Below are positions 45,320 through 56,751 of a DNA stretch of 64,000 nt, piece after piece. The notes under the pieces are model-generated. The model saw only the letters and a program-made list of their open reading frames with translations, was not told the origin of the DNA and searched no databases. Position 1 is the stretch's first letter; every line of letters begins with the position of its first letter. This stretch comes from Welwitschia mirabilis (taxonomy: Eukaryota; Gnetophyta; Gnetopsida; Welwitschiales), in contig JBOZIK010000001.1 of assembly GCA_051453625.1 (NCBI GenBank), forward strand, positions 105,874,893 through 105,938,892, in the 5' to 3' direction. A program made the position numbers and the translations under genes.

Positions 45320-46314
45320 ATGAGTTCAAGAGGAATGGAACATAGAGTAAATGAAATAATGATTCAGATGGAGAAACAATTAAATCACATTTGCTATTAG
45401 AATGAACTTCCTACTAGTAGGCTTGACAACCTTATCTCCCCCTTACAAGAATGATCTACTGAGTAGACCCCTAGGGAATTGCAAGATTAATTGTTCACAT
45501 CATGACAAAACACTTCATGTGATGCTGTTAATCTCTAGAACCTCTAGATAAGACTACTAAATACAAAGGCTAAACTTTAAGACTTTATATCTAGTTGGGC
45601 AAATACCTCTAATAAGAACTAGCTAGAAGAAGAGAAAATCATTAAAATTATATGACTTAAAACATATGAAGAAAATGTTGGAAGAGTGAAAAGGCTATTT
45701 TATGGATATAGCAGATAGAAATTTATTTTAACCTCCAAAATGTTCTAGTAAAATGAAGATGTGAATACACTACCATCTTTCTTCTAGGGAATGCCTAAGA
45801 AAGGTGGTCCCAATGCCAGCAAAGATTCCCTTAATAAGTACCTTGAAACATCTTCATAGAGGAGTTTAAAAATAAATTTATCCCTAAGGATGTCATAACA
45901 AATCAAATGATGGAATTCCATTACCTCTGTCTTGAAAAATGCTTAATTGATGAATACTTATTCAAATTCTAGTGGCTTATGAAACATCAAAATAATTTCT
46001 TAGATAAGTAGCTCATTAATAGTTTCATTAGCACGTTACCACCCAAACACCAAAGTGTCCTTCACACTTTGGAAATAAAATAGATTAAAGATGCGTACTA
46101 AAGGATAGGACATTACCTTCAAGAATAGAAAAATTAATGAAATGCTTTCCATAACCCTTATGTGGAAAAATCTAATTTGGCAAAAATACCATCAACTCAA
46201 GACACATTCAGGATTAACATCACTTACCAAGAGTGTTGTAAGAAAGAATACATTGCTAAGAATTGTCCATCTAGAGCTCAAGCACTAAACACTTCTCAAA
46301 ATCATCAGCCTCAA
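45320..46314 (+). pseudogene. Gypsy gag with zinc knuckle
   Basis: An ATG at 45320 starts MSSRGMEHRVNEIMIQMEKQ. The gag core follows around 45860-46030 as EEFKNKFIPKDVITNQMMEF, HYLCLEKCLIDEYLFKF and LINSFISTLPPKHQSVLHTL (family: F...F.P..V...R..EF..L.Q....V.EY...F). A decayed CCHC knuckle, QECCKKEYIAKNCPSR (family CYECGK.GHIA..CP), is at 46222-46275 in the open frame starting 46162. Several stops precede it. The frame then enters the 606-N gap. Confidence 0.82.
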
Positions 46315-46920
46315 NNNNNNNNNNNNNNNNNNNNNNNNNNNNNNNNNNNNNNNNNNNNNNNNNNNNNNNNNNNNNNNNNNNNNNNNNNNNNNNNNNNNNN
46401 NNNNNNNNNNNNNNNNNNNNNNNNNNNNNNNNNNNNNNNNNNNNNNNNNNNNNNNNNNNNNNNNNNNNNNNNNNNNNNNNNNNNNNNNNNNNNNNNNNNN
46501 NNNNNNNNNNNNNNNNNNNNNNNNNNNNNNNNNNNNNNNNNNNNNNNNNNNNNNNNNNNNNNNNNNNNNNNNNNNNNNNNNNNNNNNNNNNNNNNNNNNN
46601 NNNNNNNNNNNNNNNNNNNNNNNNNNNNNNNNNNNNNNNNNNNNNNNNNNNNNNNNNNNNNNNNNNNNNNNNNNNNNNNNNNNNNNNNNNNNNNNNNNNN
46701 NNNNNNNNNNNNNNNNNNNNNNNNNNNNNNNNNNNNNNNNNNNNNNNNNNNNNNNNNNNNNNNNNNNNNNNNNNNNNNNNNNNNNNNNNNNNNNNNNNNN
46801 NNNNNNNNNNNNNNNNNNNNNNNNNNNNNNNNNNNNNNNNNNNNNNNNNNNNNNNNNNNNNNNNNNNNNNNNNNNNNNNNNNNNNNNNNNNNNNNNNNNN
46901 NNNNNNNNNNNNNNNNNNNN
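46315..46920. other. Assembly gap, 606 N
   Basis: Unknown sequence between gag and protease/RT. Open frames spanning it on both strands are artefacts. Confidence 0.95.
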
Positions 46921-49900
46921 TAGATAGTAGTGACTTCCAAAATTTTATCTCTCTAACATTATTCTATAAATTAAATATTACTTCCTTCAAGGAATAAAAA
47001 TTAATAATAGAAGTTATAGAAGATAGTTTCCTCATGCAGTATGGGACTTCCACTCTCATTAGTTATACTATCTTTGACTTGGACTTTATGAACAAATTCT
47101 GCTTTTTTCACATTTGAGAAAATCATTCTATTTTAGAAATTCCTTTATTAATTACATATAATATCCAAATTAATTTCCACTAATGAAATTTATTATTAAC
47201 AACTTTGTTTGTTGAATGAATCTTAAAAGAGAAAGGAGGAAATGAGAGAGTTTTCTTAACCTCACCCAAGTATATCATCAAAGCTATTAAAAGGAAAGAG
47301 GTGTTCATCACCTTGATTTAAATAGAAAGATGCAAAGATGACTCAGCCTTACCAATAGAACTATAAGAATTTTTTAGTGTATTTGAAGATTCTAAAAATT
47401 TACCACCAAAAAGAAAAGTACATCTTGCCATTAAGATCCCTTCCATTTCTTAGTAATAGAATTAGGAGAATTAAAATTACAAATCAAATATCTACTCTTA
47501 ATAAATAAGATCTATCCCAGAGTATCATCTTGGGAAGCCCCTATACTCTTTGTGAAGAAAAAGAATGGCATCTTGTAACTATGCATTAGCTATAAATAGC
47601 TAAATATAGTAACCATAAAAAATAGGTATTCTTTACCAAGAATTGATGATTTATTAGATCAACTTCAAGGAGCCAAATTCTTATCAAAGATTGACTTAAT
47701 ATCTGGATACCACCAAATCCACATCAATAAAGAAGATATTTATAACGCTACCTTAAGAATAAGATATGGACACTATGATTTATAGTAATATCCTTCATAT
47801 TAACAAATGCTCCTGCTACTTTCATAATTTTGATGGATGACATATTCTAACTTTATTTAGGTAAGTTCGTGGTTGTATTCTTGGATGATATTTTGGTGTA
47901 CTCCAAAAGCCAAGATGATCATGTTATGCATCTTAAGAAAGTCCCATAGGTCTTATATTGATGTGATTTCAAAGCTAAATTAAGCAAATGTGACTTCTTC
48001 TAAATAAAAACTAGTTACCTAGGATACATTATTTCTAGTAAAGAGATTGCAAAAAATCTAGCCAAAGTGCAGGTTATAAGGAATGACTAGAATTAAAATA
48101 TGATATGCAAGTTCGAAGCTTCCTAGGGCTAGCTAATTCTTTTTAAAAATTCATTTTAGGCTTGTATCAACTCATGGCTTCACTTAGAAATTTAACTAGA
48201 TTCACCTCTACATTCTATTTTGACAAGAAATGTACAAAAGCATTTCTCATACTAAAGTTATTACTTTTAACTATACCTATCCTTAAGATTGTAAATATGA
48301 ACAAACATTTACTATTACTACCAATGCTTCCACCAATGGTATAGGAGCTATACTAAGTTAGGATGATCAAGTCATTACCTACAAATTATGGAAACTGAAC
48401 CAACATTAAAGGAACTACTCCATCCATAACCTCAAATTACTAGCCATTGTGAATGCACTAAAGATATGGAGATATTATATACTAAAAGGAAAGTTCTTAC
48501 TCAAAATAGATCAGAAAATCTTGGAATATTTTTAGAAACAACCTCTTCTAAACATGTGAAAAAAATATGAAATAACATATTTGTATAATATGACTTCAAA
48601 CTATAGTACACCATAGGAAAAAAGAATAAAGCTGTGGATTCTCTAAGTAGAAGTTAGTACATGTTAGTTACAACACCACATATCGGATCTATCATCTTTT
48701 TTTAAAGAGTACATAAACTTTAGAGATATATATCAGTTGATCCAAAAAGTAAAAGAAGTTAACACCTACACACTGTTATGAAATGGATACCTACTAAAAA
48801 AATAACATCTTTGCATTTTGCAGGTTAATGGAGAAGGCGTTAATGTATGAACTACATGAGGTTCTTATGGGTAACTACTGAAAAAACAACATCTTTGCAT
48901 TTTTCATGGTCAATGGAGAAGGGATTTAATGTATGAACTACATGAGGTTCTTATGTAATGTATCCTGGATTTATCCAAAATTACCACTAGTTGAAAAAGC
49001 ATTAATTATAGCCTAGAAGAAAGATAGACCTAAAAGAGTACATTCATAACTATCCCACATACCAGTAGATAAATATTGAATAAGAAAGATTCACTGGACA
49101 TATTTAAGATCAAAGTGGAAATGGTAATAAATTTCCATAGATTTCATACCCAGTTGCCTATCACTAATAAATATGGTAATGTAATTTTTATTTATATAAA
49201 AAGATTAATCAAGATGATTCATTTTATTGTAGTAGTAAGATTCAATACAACCAAATATTTGTCTCTATAATTTATGTAGGAAGTCTTTAGATTACATGGA
49301 GCATCTCAGGTTATTATATTTAACTAAGATTCTAAATTCTTATCCAAGTTCTAATAAATTTTCTTTTACCACTTGCATACCAAGTTGTGTTTCAGTACTG
49401 CATATCATTTGAAAATGAATAGTCAAACAAAAAGGGTTAGTTATATTATAGAAGATAACTTATAATGCTATGTAGGTAGAATGGACACACAATTGAAGAA
49501 CCATCTATACTTGGTTAAGTTCACTTATAACTAAACCTTTTAGACCTCAATTTATTATTCGCCATTTGAAGCAATATATGGAAGAAACTATTCTATTCCA
49601 ATTAGATGGTCTAATCCTTCTCAAAGAATGCAAAGGACTACACCATCTAAGCTAAAATTCATGGAAGATGTGATTAATAAAGAGATATTTATAGGCCACT
49701 AAAAACCAGTAGAAGAAACATTATGATCATAAACATCAAACCCCCATATTCTAAGATGGTAGATAAATGCTACTAAAGATCAACCCTAAAAGAAACTTTC
49801 TAAAAATGGGAAATTCTAGTAGGATAGCTCCTTGGTATTATGGTTCATTCAAGATTATTAAAAGAATAGAGGAGTTAACTTACAAATTAGAACTTCTTTT

Positions 49901-50010
49901 GCAAATGTCTAGAATTCAGTCTTTCATATGAGTACGTCGAAATATTATTATAAGGATAAGATCCAAGACTACACCATAAATTAGTACTACATTATTATTA
50001 ACCCTAGCTA
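46921..50010 (+). pseudogene. Gypsy pol: protease end, RT, RNase H, integrase
   Basis: RT motifs in order: SWEAPILFVKKKNG-like text (about 47530), [20 protein letters not shown] (about 47620), [19 protein letters not shown], and [19 protein letters not shown] with the catalytic Asp pair intact at 47885-47890. RNase H shows NASTNGIGAILSQ (about 48322), HNLKLLAIVNALKIWRYY and later segments. Integrase shows LPITNKYGNVIFIYIKR (about 49155), EVFRLHGASQVII, STAYHLKMNSQTKR, SPFEAIYGRN and the end NSVFHMSTSKYYYKD (about 49912). This is a full Ty3/gypsy pol order, inactivated by many stops and frameshifts. An 84-bp tandem duplication lies before the integrase core. Confidence 0.93.
48791..48960 (+). 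repeat. 84-bp tandem duplication in pol
   Basis: ACATCTTTGCATTTT starts at 48805 and 48889. Both copies continue with GGT(T/C)AATGGAGAAGG and ATGTATGAACTACATGAGG then TTCTTATG. It duplicates part of the RNase H to integrase linker. Confidence 0.9.
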
Positions 50011-50264
50011 GACCTTTACCTTTAAACCTAAGAAGGTCTTAAATACTAGAATTAGAAAATCAAGAATAAGAATGTAAAATAAGTACTTATTTAATTAACT
50101 CATTATAATTAACAAACCTAGAAAAATAGGGAGTATATGCAGCATGCCTTCCCTAAACTTTTTAATAAATCATGGTATGTTGTTTTTCCACTTTTCAGTG
50201 CATCTCACTTTCACGAATGACATAGGAAGAGGATAAACAGTGCTCAAGGATGAGCATGATAATT

Positions 50265-50277
50265 AAGGGAGAGGGAA
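50265..50277 (+). other. Gypsy polypurine tract
   Basis: AAGGGAGAGGGAA directly abuts the 3' LTR; it primes plus-strand DNA synthesis in this family. Confidence 0.88.
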
Positions 50278-50691
50278 TGTAATGTTTCAAATTCATGGTT
50301 GTAAAGAAGTATGTTAAAGCACTAAATTAAATTAAGCATAATTAGTGAATTGTTATGACTAGGTGTGACTCAACTATGTGAAATGTATCCTTTCATTATG
50401 CTATTGAAGCTTATGGTATTAGGTGGAGGTGGATAGGCTAGGTGGGTGTAAAACAATCTTGATTGATTTCCAAGGGTCATAAAAGGGGGGATTAGGTCAT
50501 ATTCCAAGACTTTATCTTTAACCACTAATCTAGTACTATTGGCTAATAATAAGATATGTAATTCACTAATATCAATAATAAAGTCCATCTTTTTACTAAA
50601 TTGTTTCTTGTTGTTCTTATTAATTTTGGCATAATACTTATATGTTCCTTTTACATGAAGTTATCTTACAACAATAAAACAAAATATTAAA
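50278..50691 (+). repeat. Gypsy 3' LTR
   Basis: 414 bp, TGTAATGTTTCAAATTC...AATATTAAA, partner of 43311-43684. It retains about 40 bp lost from the 5' copy (near 50450-50500). A minus-strand open frame at 50370-50588 is within this LTR and is not a gene. Confidence 0.9.
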
Positions 50692-50696
50692 TATAT
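50692..50696. repeat. Target-site duplication (right), TATAT
   Basis: Matches 43306-43310. In such A+T-rich DNA a 5-bp match alone is weak, but it falls exactly where the LTR alignment ends. Confidence 0.75.
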
Positions 50697-51567
50697 CCTT
50701 GAAAAAATATTAACTTAGTAAAGTTAAAATATCTTAAATATAAACTTTTAAGTTTAAATGAGCAAAAGAAGAATGAAGGAATGTATTAGTTAATTATGTA
50801 TATTAGATTTGTTAGAAAGAGGAGAGTCATTTACAAATTTGAAATCATTATATCAAGGGAGGCTAATAGGGGTGGTTTTGTTAAACTTAGGATGAAAGTG
50901 GTTATGAAGGATAATACCCTTTGTATACATCTCTCATAACTAGTTTTTATAATTTGGAAAATGCAAGTGTTGAGATTATTACTTGACCAAATATAATAAT
51001 ACAATCTAATTACTAATAAATGATTAGATTGTAGTACATATGGTAAACAAAAATACTAATAACATGTTCAAAAATTAACTTTAAACATAATAGACAAAAT
51101 TCTGGTGGAGAGGACAATGCTTATTCATTGATTGGTCTTGAATAGTATTGCATATTTTTTTATTTAAAATAAATAAAAAAAGTTTTTTAAAACATTTATT
51201 ATTTAGTTAAAAAATAAAAAATTTATAAAATGAAAAAAATACCAAATGGGATTAAATTCACCCTTTAAAAGGAGTTTTGAGAAAAATACGAAGGCTGCAA
51301 AGAAGAGGTGAATAGAAGAATTCAAAATTTAGTCATTACAAGGCTATAAGATGAGAAAAGGAACTTTACAAATGAAGAAATGAAGGATCAGAAAGATGGC
51401 CATCATTAACAATATCAAAGAAACTTATAAAATTAAAAAAATATAAACTTATAAAAGTAAAATCCTTATAGAAATTGTAAAGTTATAAATAAAAAATGTA
51501 TAAAATTGAAGATAAACTTACAAAATTAAATAAGAAACTTATAAAATTAAATTAAAAACTTATAAAT
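50697..51567. other. A-rich spacer with AAACTTATAAA motif repeats
   Basis: No gene seen. From about 51420 to 51582 the phrase AAACTTATAAAATTAAA recurs irregularly every 15-25 bp, a low-complexity tract that continues on the other side of the SINE (51770-51840). Confidence 0.6.
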
Positions 51568-51582
51568 AATAAACTTATAAAC

Positions 51583-51765
51583 GTATCAATTACTACTTAT
51601 CAAAGTAGTAAGGTCACAGACATATGGATTCAGAGATCTAGAGTTTAAACCTGAGCAATGGCAAGGAATATAAAAAATGATATATATTTTGTAAGCCTAA
51701 GTGCCACTGAGTATTTGTGTGGCACAAAGTTACCTATCCGCTATCTCTTTTAAAAAAAATAAATA
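51583..51765 (+). mobile_element. SINE-like insertion (tRNA-derived)
   Basis: A 183-bp segment differs sharply in composition from the A-rich tract around it. It contains a polymerase III-like A box (AAGTAGTAAGG, about 51603) and, 30 bp later, a B box-like GAGTTTAAACC (51641-51651). It ends in an A-rich tail (TTTTAAAAAAAATAAATA). It is flanked by AATAAACTTATAAAC, 15 bp identical at 51568-51582 and 51766-51780. The host tract itself repeats a similar motif, so the duplication needs caution, but sequence change, boxes, tail and spacing together fit a plant SINE with decayed C to T promoter positions. Confidence 0.65.
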
Positions 51766-51780
51766 AATAAACTTATAAAC

Positions 51781-52801
51781 TTAAATGATAAAATTATCAA
51801 ATTAAATAATAAAATTAAAAAATAAATTATAAATTTATAAAATTTAACTTATGCTTTAAAGGGAAAAAGTTCATTATAGTTTTTCTTTCTTTTAACGCAA
51901 TGCATGTTTTAGATTTTATTTTTTAATGTCATTATTATGTGGTTTGCATTTTTTTACTTAATTTTATACATTTGACCATTAATAACTAAGTGATTTATAA
52001 ATACTAATAAGAAAACCTATTGTAATTTTCATTTAATTAAAAAATGATAATGGTGAATTAGAAATAGAGCTTCTTGTTTATAGAGAAGATAGTGTCACTT
52101 TGACATGAACATATGGCCATGAAGCAAGGTTAGTAAATCAATCTATGGATGGAATTAAATCAATAATTTATTAGCTTAAAAAGAATCCACCTAAACTTAG
52201 AACATATGTCATAATTAACTTTAATACCTACACAAGAGTTCCTTTCAATAACACAAGTCTAAAAATAGTTTCTATCATCCCCTTCTCTAGAGATCAAGTA
52301 AGACAGTTACTTTTCAAACTCATTTAGGTATTAACCATTTATAAATATCAAGGAATAATCTTAAGTAAAGCATGTATAGACATTAGTCTCAAGGAAGTTC
52401 TATGATTAACTTTTGTGGCCCTTTCTCAAATGAAGTTCATTGAATCATTGAAGATATTACATTCCTTTTCTAAATAAAGATATAGAAAATGAACCAAGGG
52501 CTCTAACTTGAAGAAGCATATTAGAGACGAGTAATATCTATCAATCCTAGAAGTCTTCTCTATAATAATTCATCCATTCATCTATGGTATACATTTGCAT
52601 CAAGTGATATAAATGAAAATATTTTTTTGTAATTAAATATTACCATTTTATTAATTCTAAGTATTTATATTATTCTTTATCTTTATTATAATAAAGTAAT
52701 AATTAATCTCTCCATTTCTTTTATGAGTACTTACTTTCTTACATAATTCTCTTTTCCTAGTTTATGTATTTTTTATAATATAGTTTGAGAAAATAGGTAT
52801 C
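51781..52801. other. A+T-rich spacer
   Basis: No gene recognised. 52100-52560 has weak codon-like texture but no motif I can name. Confidence 0.4.
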
Positions 52802-53967
52802 ATTAGATACTTACATCACTACCTTTTTGTTATATTAAGATTATTTATTAAATTAGCATTTTTAATAAAGATATTTACAAATAATGATTGAGACACTTCC
52901 ATAAAAGACTTTCTAATTAAAGTAATTATAACTCGTAAAGATGATTTCATAAGAGAATTAATAATTAATGAACTTATAAGTAATGAAGGAATTCCCATTA
53001 AATATTATTATAAATTTTAATTAAAGGACATATAATAATTAATGACATATATTAAAATACTAATTCACATTTTTAGATGATTTATTACCAGGATTGTTCA
53101 ATAATTTTCCTTATTTGTAATATATGACACATATCCATGAGATGTATATTGCATATACATTTAATATCTAAGATAAGAGATATCAATTTATACCACCTTT
53201 TAGATAATAGTGCAAACATTAGTCTAGTTGTTTTTTCCCTTTACATTAGTGTTGACTTTAATCACAGTTAAAGTTAACTGTTCTCTTATTTAACATTGAC
53301 TTTAATTATAATATTAATATTAATCATTCATCAAAATTCAATGCCTTCTTTTAGCTAAACATGTTCAAGGAAACTTTGGATGAGAGTAGGAAAAGTTTTG
53401 CCAAGAGTGAACTATTGATTTTTGGTGAATATTTAATATTGACTTTATAATTAAAGCCAAAGTTAAGTAATGGTAAAGTAAACTTTCACTATGATTAAAG
53501 TAAACACAAATGTAAAGAAAACATGTAATTAGGTTAATGCTTATAAGTCATCTAAAAGGTAGTTGAAATTCATATCCCTTGACGAAATATTAGTTGTATA
53601 TAAAATACACATGTAATGATTATAAGAAAGTAAAGAAAATTAATGAACATTATTGGTAATAAATTGTCTAAAAATATAGATTATTTACTTACTATATTTT
53701 ATTAATTATTTTATGTCCTTCAATTAGTATTTATAACTATATTTTATGAAACTTTCTTCATAAGTTGTAAGTACCTTAGCTATTAAGTCTCTTATGACTC
53801 ATTTTCATTAGTCATAATTTCTTTAATTAGAAATTTTTTTATGGAATTTTCTTAATTATTATTTGTAATTATCTTTATTAAATGTACTAATTAAACACAT
53901 TATATTCATGTAGATTAACTTAACTTTAATGCTAATTAAATAGATAATCATTATGAAAGTATCTAAT
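52802..53967. repeat. Large inverted repeat, ~540-bp arms, 76-bp loop
   Basis: The left arm 52802-53341 is the reverse complement of the right arm 53418-53967 at roughly three quarters of positions by eye, with small indels. Matching pairs include ATTAGATAC/GTATCTAAT at the outer ends, TTACAAATAATGATTGAG against the complement TTACAAATAATAATTAAG, CTTTCTAATTAAAG/CTTTAATTAGAAA, GATGATTTATTACCA/TGGTAATAAATTGTC, ACCTTTTAGAT/ATCTAAAAGGT and CTTTACATTAGTGTTGACTT/AAGTAAACACAAATGTAAAG. No coding sequence lies inside. It could be a foldback or Mutator-type non-autonomous element with long terminal inverted repeats, or an inverted duplication. No target-site duplication was established. Confidence 0.85.
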
Positions 53968-54121
53968 ATAGAGTAAGTTAATTAAAAAAAATCTCTTTTC
54001 TTAAAATTTTTTAAAAACTATTATCTTACTCTGTTTTTATAAAATAAACTTGTTATTTTAACACTATTTAAAAAAAGGGAAAAATAAAATTCAAATCATT
54101 TATATTTATTAGTAGGTAAAC

Positions 54122-54692
54122 CACTGCAAAGATGAAAGATACTGTGATGGTTATAAGTGAATTGTCATCAAATTTCATGCATACTATAGCAATAAATACA
54201 AACATTATCATGAAAAGTATCTAGTTAGTATATAGATTTCATTAATTATAATGCTTATTTATTAACTATCATTAAATTTTATTCATGTTCATAATTGTTA
54301 TCAACAACTATCTTTGTATTAAGAAACTTAATTCTAGTGGTTATATTAAATCACTATTAAATATTATACATAAGTTACTCTTGATCTCTTATTAATTATG
54401 ATATTTATTTTACAACACAAGTAAATATTTTATATAGGTCATGTATATTAATGGTTGTTACATTAAACTACTATATCTATGATCAAATATCTCACCTTTC
54501 AAAACCCTTAAAATAATAGTTCGTATCTCATTTTCATAGTAATTAATGAAAGTTATGATTCATTTACAACCAAAAATGAAAGTTGGATCAATGGCAATTG
54601 ATAATAATCATCATAATATTTGTTAATGGTAATAATTGAGTTTTTCTATTGTGATTTCTTAATCAATATTTTTTTATTATTTTCTTATAGTG
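54122..54692. mobile_element. Possible small CACTA-like insertion
   Basis: The right end TTTTCTTATAGTG (54680-54692) is the complement of CACTATAAGAAAA, identical to the left terminus of the large CACTA element. The left end CACTGCAAAGATG (54122) agrees only partly. The right end coincides with the point where Athila copy C pol becomes unreadable. Flanking trinucleotides AAC and GAA do not match. It may be a MITE-sized CACTA derivative, or chance. Confidence 0.25.
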
Positions 54693-55340
54693 GAAACATC
54701 CTTGATAAGAATATTAGTTAAGGGCTTTAAGATTTTAGAGAAGTATTACATCAATCTTTAATAATAATTAACATATCTAAGAAATGATCTAACATCTTTA
54801 ACATTTTTACAAATTAAAGATGAATGATAAGTTGGATTTTAGAAATGCTAATTTCTATTTCATTTTTAGAAATTGCATGTCCTAATTCTATGCCTTTTGC
54901 AACTATGAAGTTATATTTATCCTAATTAAAAACAAGGTTTTTCTCCTTACAATATGTAAGGATAAATTTTATATAAAAAAACATGATTCAAAAGTATCAC
55001 TAAAAATATGAAAGTTATCCATGAAAATTTTAATAAAATCTTTTAATCATATCAATTTAAATACTCATAATACATCATTATAGGCTAACAAAGCTAACAT
55101 AAAGGCCAATAGGCATTTTATTATATGAAAAGGTTATAAATGAACATGTAATGATCTGTTTCTAGTTATATGTTAAATATTCATTTAGCAAACAATGGTA
55201 ATTGTAATCCATTAGTATCTCTAAGATCTAATTTAAAAAAATAGAGGAAAATGATCCTTATTTTATTTATATTTCCATAGTAAATTCACATTTTACATTC
55301 TATTTTCATTCTAATTAGAATTAATTCTCATTTATCACTA
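54693..55340 (-). pseudogene. Athila-like RT (3' half)
   Basis: Minus frame reads KIFMDNFHIFSDTFESCF (family: IEVFMDDFSVFG.SF..C; here DD is DN), then YCKEKNLVFN, KYNFIVAKGIELGHAISKNE (family: WEKCHFMV.EGIVLGHKIS..G), and a decayed FYRRFIKDFSKI..PL..LL equivalent (YFSKILKPLTNILIKDV) ending near 54695. Diagnostic for Athila. Confidence 0.82.
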
Positions 55341-55979
55341 TCATAATTTTAGACTTCTTAGGGATAGTTTATGTATGACTCATCCATTAAATATCAAGGA
55401 TCAAACAGATAATGCTAGCATCTAATAACATAAGTACTTTCTTCATTACCACTACTTTCATGTAAAGTTTATTTCCATATTGAGGTTTAATGTTAACCTT
55501 ATCATTTTCTTTCAAATGGATTTTATGCATGCATGTAATAGGATCTATTTTTTTTTAATGTAGATAGTTTCTCCTATTAATTTTTTGTATTATTTAAGCA
55601 TAAAAACTAAGATTTCTTTTTGGGAAACGAACAATGTTATAGAGACTACTATAGAATAGTATTGATTATCTCTTTGGAATGCATATTTTCAATTTTAAAG
55701 AAAATGGTTAAGGTTTTAATTTATCCTTCCTATGCAATGTCTTAAAGCTAAAAAAATTTTAGAGTATAAGTGTTAGTTCATCATGGCATCTCCATTGTGG
55801 ATTATCTTATAAGAAGAATGAACATTTAAGGATTTCAACTGCATTAATTTCAACTAAGTCTTAATCTTCTAAATCACAAGGAATTCATGTATATTACATT
55901 GAAAACTTATAACCTTTTATTCATATCTAAAATAACATATTTACTACTTCATTTATATAGTTAATTCAAAAAATTATAG

Positions 55980-56110
55980 ATAGCTAGGGATGGTCTCACT
56001 AAATTTAGATAAAATCCTCTTAGATTATCTTCCATTTCTAAAATTACTAATTTCACTAGGTGGTATGATTTTTCTATTTGTACTAAAATGTCTTTAACTA
56101 CTTCTTTCAA
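55980..56110 (-). pseudogene. Athila-like protease end, copy C
   Basis: Minus frame reads ILKEVVKDILVQIEKSYHLV then KLVILEMEDNLRGFYLNLVR, the retropepsin end (DVLV.V..F..P.DF.VLDME....P.ILGRPFLA). Open over about 50 codons. Confidence 0.75.
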
Positions 56111-56651
56111 GATCTTAGTTAAGAAATTATCAAGTTACAAATTATCATAGTATTCTTTAATTACTTCTATCCAAGTTCTTTATATAGCAAATAGATTATT
56201 ATGTCTACATTAGCCTCCAAGTCTAATAATGCCTTAATAATTATCTAAATTGTTGGGGAGTAAATATCTCTAAATTTTAGTTAAAGTTTTTTTAGATATG
56301 GCACTTATCTGTTAGGTAGGAAAAGCATTATATCTCTAAGGCAATTTGCATGATAAGGAACTTTCTTAATGACATCAAAATGAGAAATGTTTATTTTCAC
56401 TTCCTAAAAGATTTTTTAATATTTATCTTTAATCTACTTTTTTTCTAATGATGTAATGCATTTAGGTAATGTGGCCTTTCTAAGTTCTCACTATTTAGAT
56501 CTCTTTACATTCTATTATTTGTTATTCTTAAGTTTAGTGATTGTTTAAGACTTATTAGACATAAAACATCCTAGGTGCTTAAGCATATTCATTTATTTAG
56601 GTACCACCTATAAGTGAGATAACAATATCCTTTGAATTAGGAATAGGTTGA

Positions 56652-56751
56652 NNNNNNNNNNNNNNNNNNNNNNNNNNNNNNNNNNNNNNNNNNNNNNNNN
56701 NNNNNNNNNNNNNNNNNNNNNNNNNNNNNNNNNNNNNNNNNNNNNNNNNNN
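56652..56751. other. Assembly gap, 100 N, with 30-bp duplicated flanks
   Basis: The 30 bases before the gap (56622-56651, beginning ACAATATCCTTTGAATTAGG) are identical to the 30 bases after it (56752-56781). The gap is therefore very likely false: two contig ends overlap, and true sequence is probably continuous here. Confidence 0.95.

Larger units (their letters stand above)
43311..50691 (+). mobile_element. Ty3/gypsy element, chromovirus-like (Tekay/Reina type)
   Basis: 7.4 kb with every structural part in place: 5' LTR 43311-43684, primer site, a long leader containing a minisatellite, gag with zinc knuckle, protease, RT, RNase H, integrase, polypurine tract 50265-50277, 3' LTR 50278-50691 and TATAT target duplications. 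Domain order (RT before integrase) and motifs such as [11 protein letters not shown] and the integrase end NSVFHMSTSKYY (family: NVFHVS.L..Y) are those of plant chromoviruses. A chromodomain could not be read. Stops and shifts are frequent, and two N blocks interrupt it. LTRs differ by an indel of about 40 bp and many transitions, so it is old. Confidence 0.92.

Noticed and set aside
51600-51660. A tRNA gene
   Set aside because: A and B box-like motifs are present, but no cloverleaf can be closed; the A-rich tail and target duplications fit a SINE instead.
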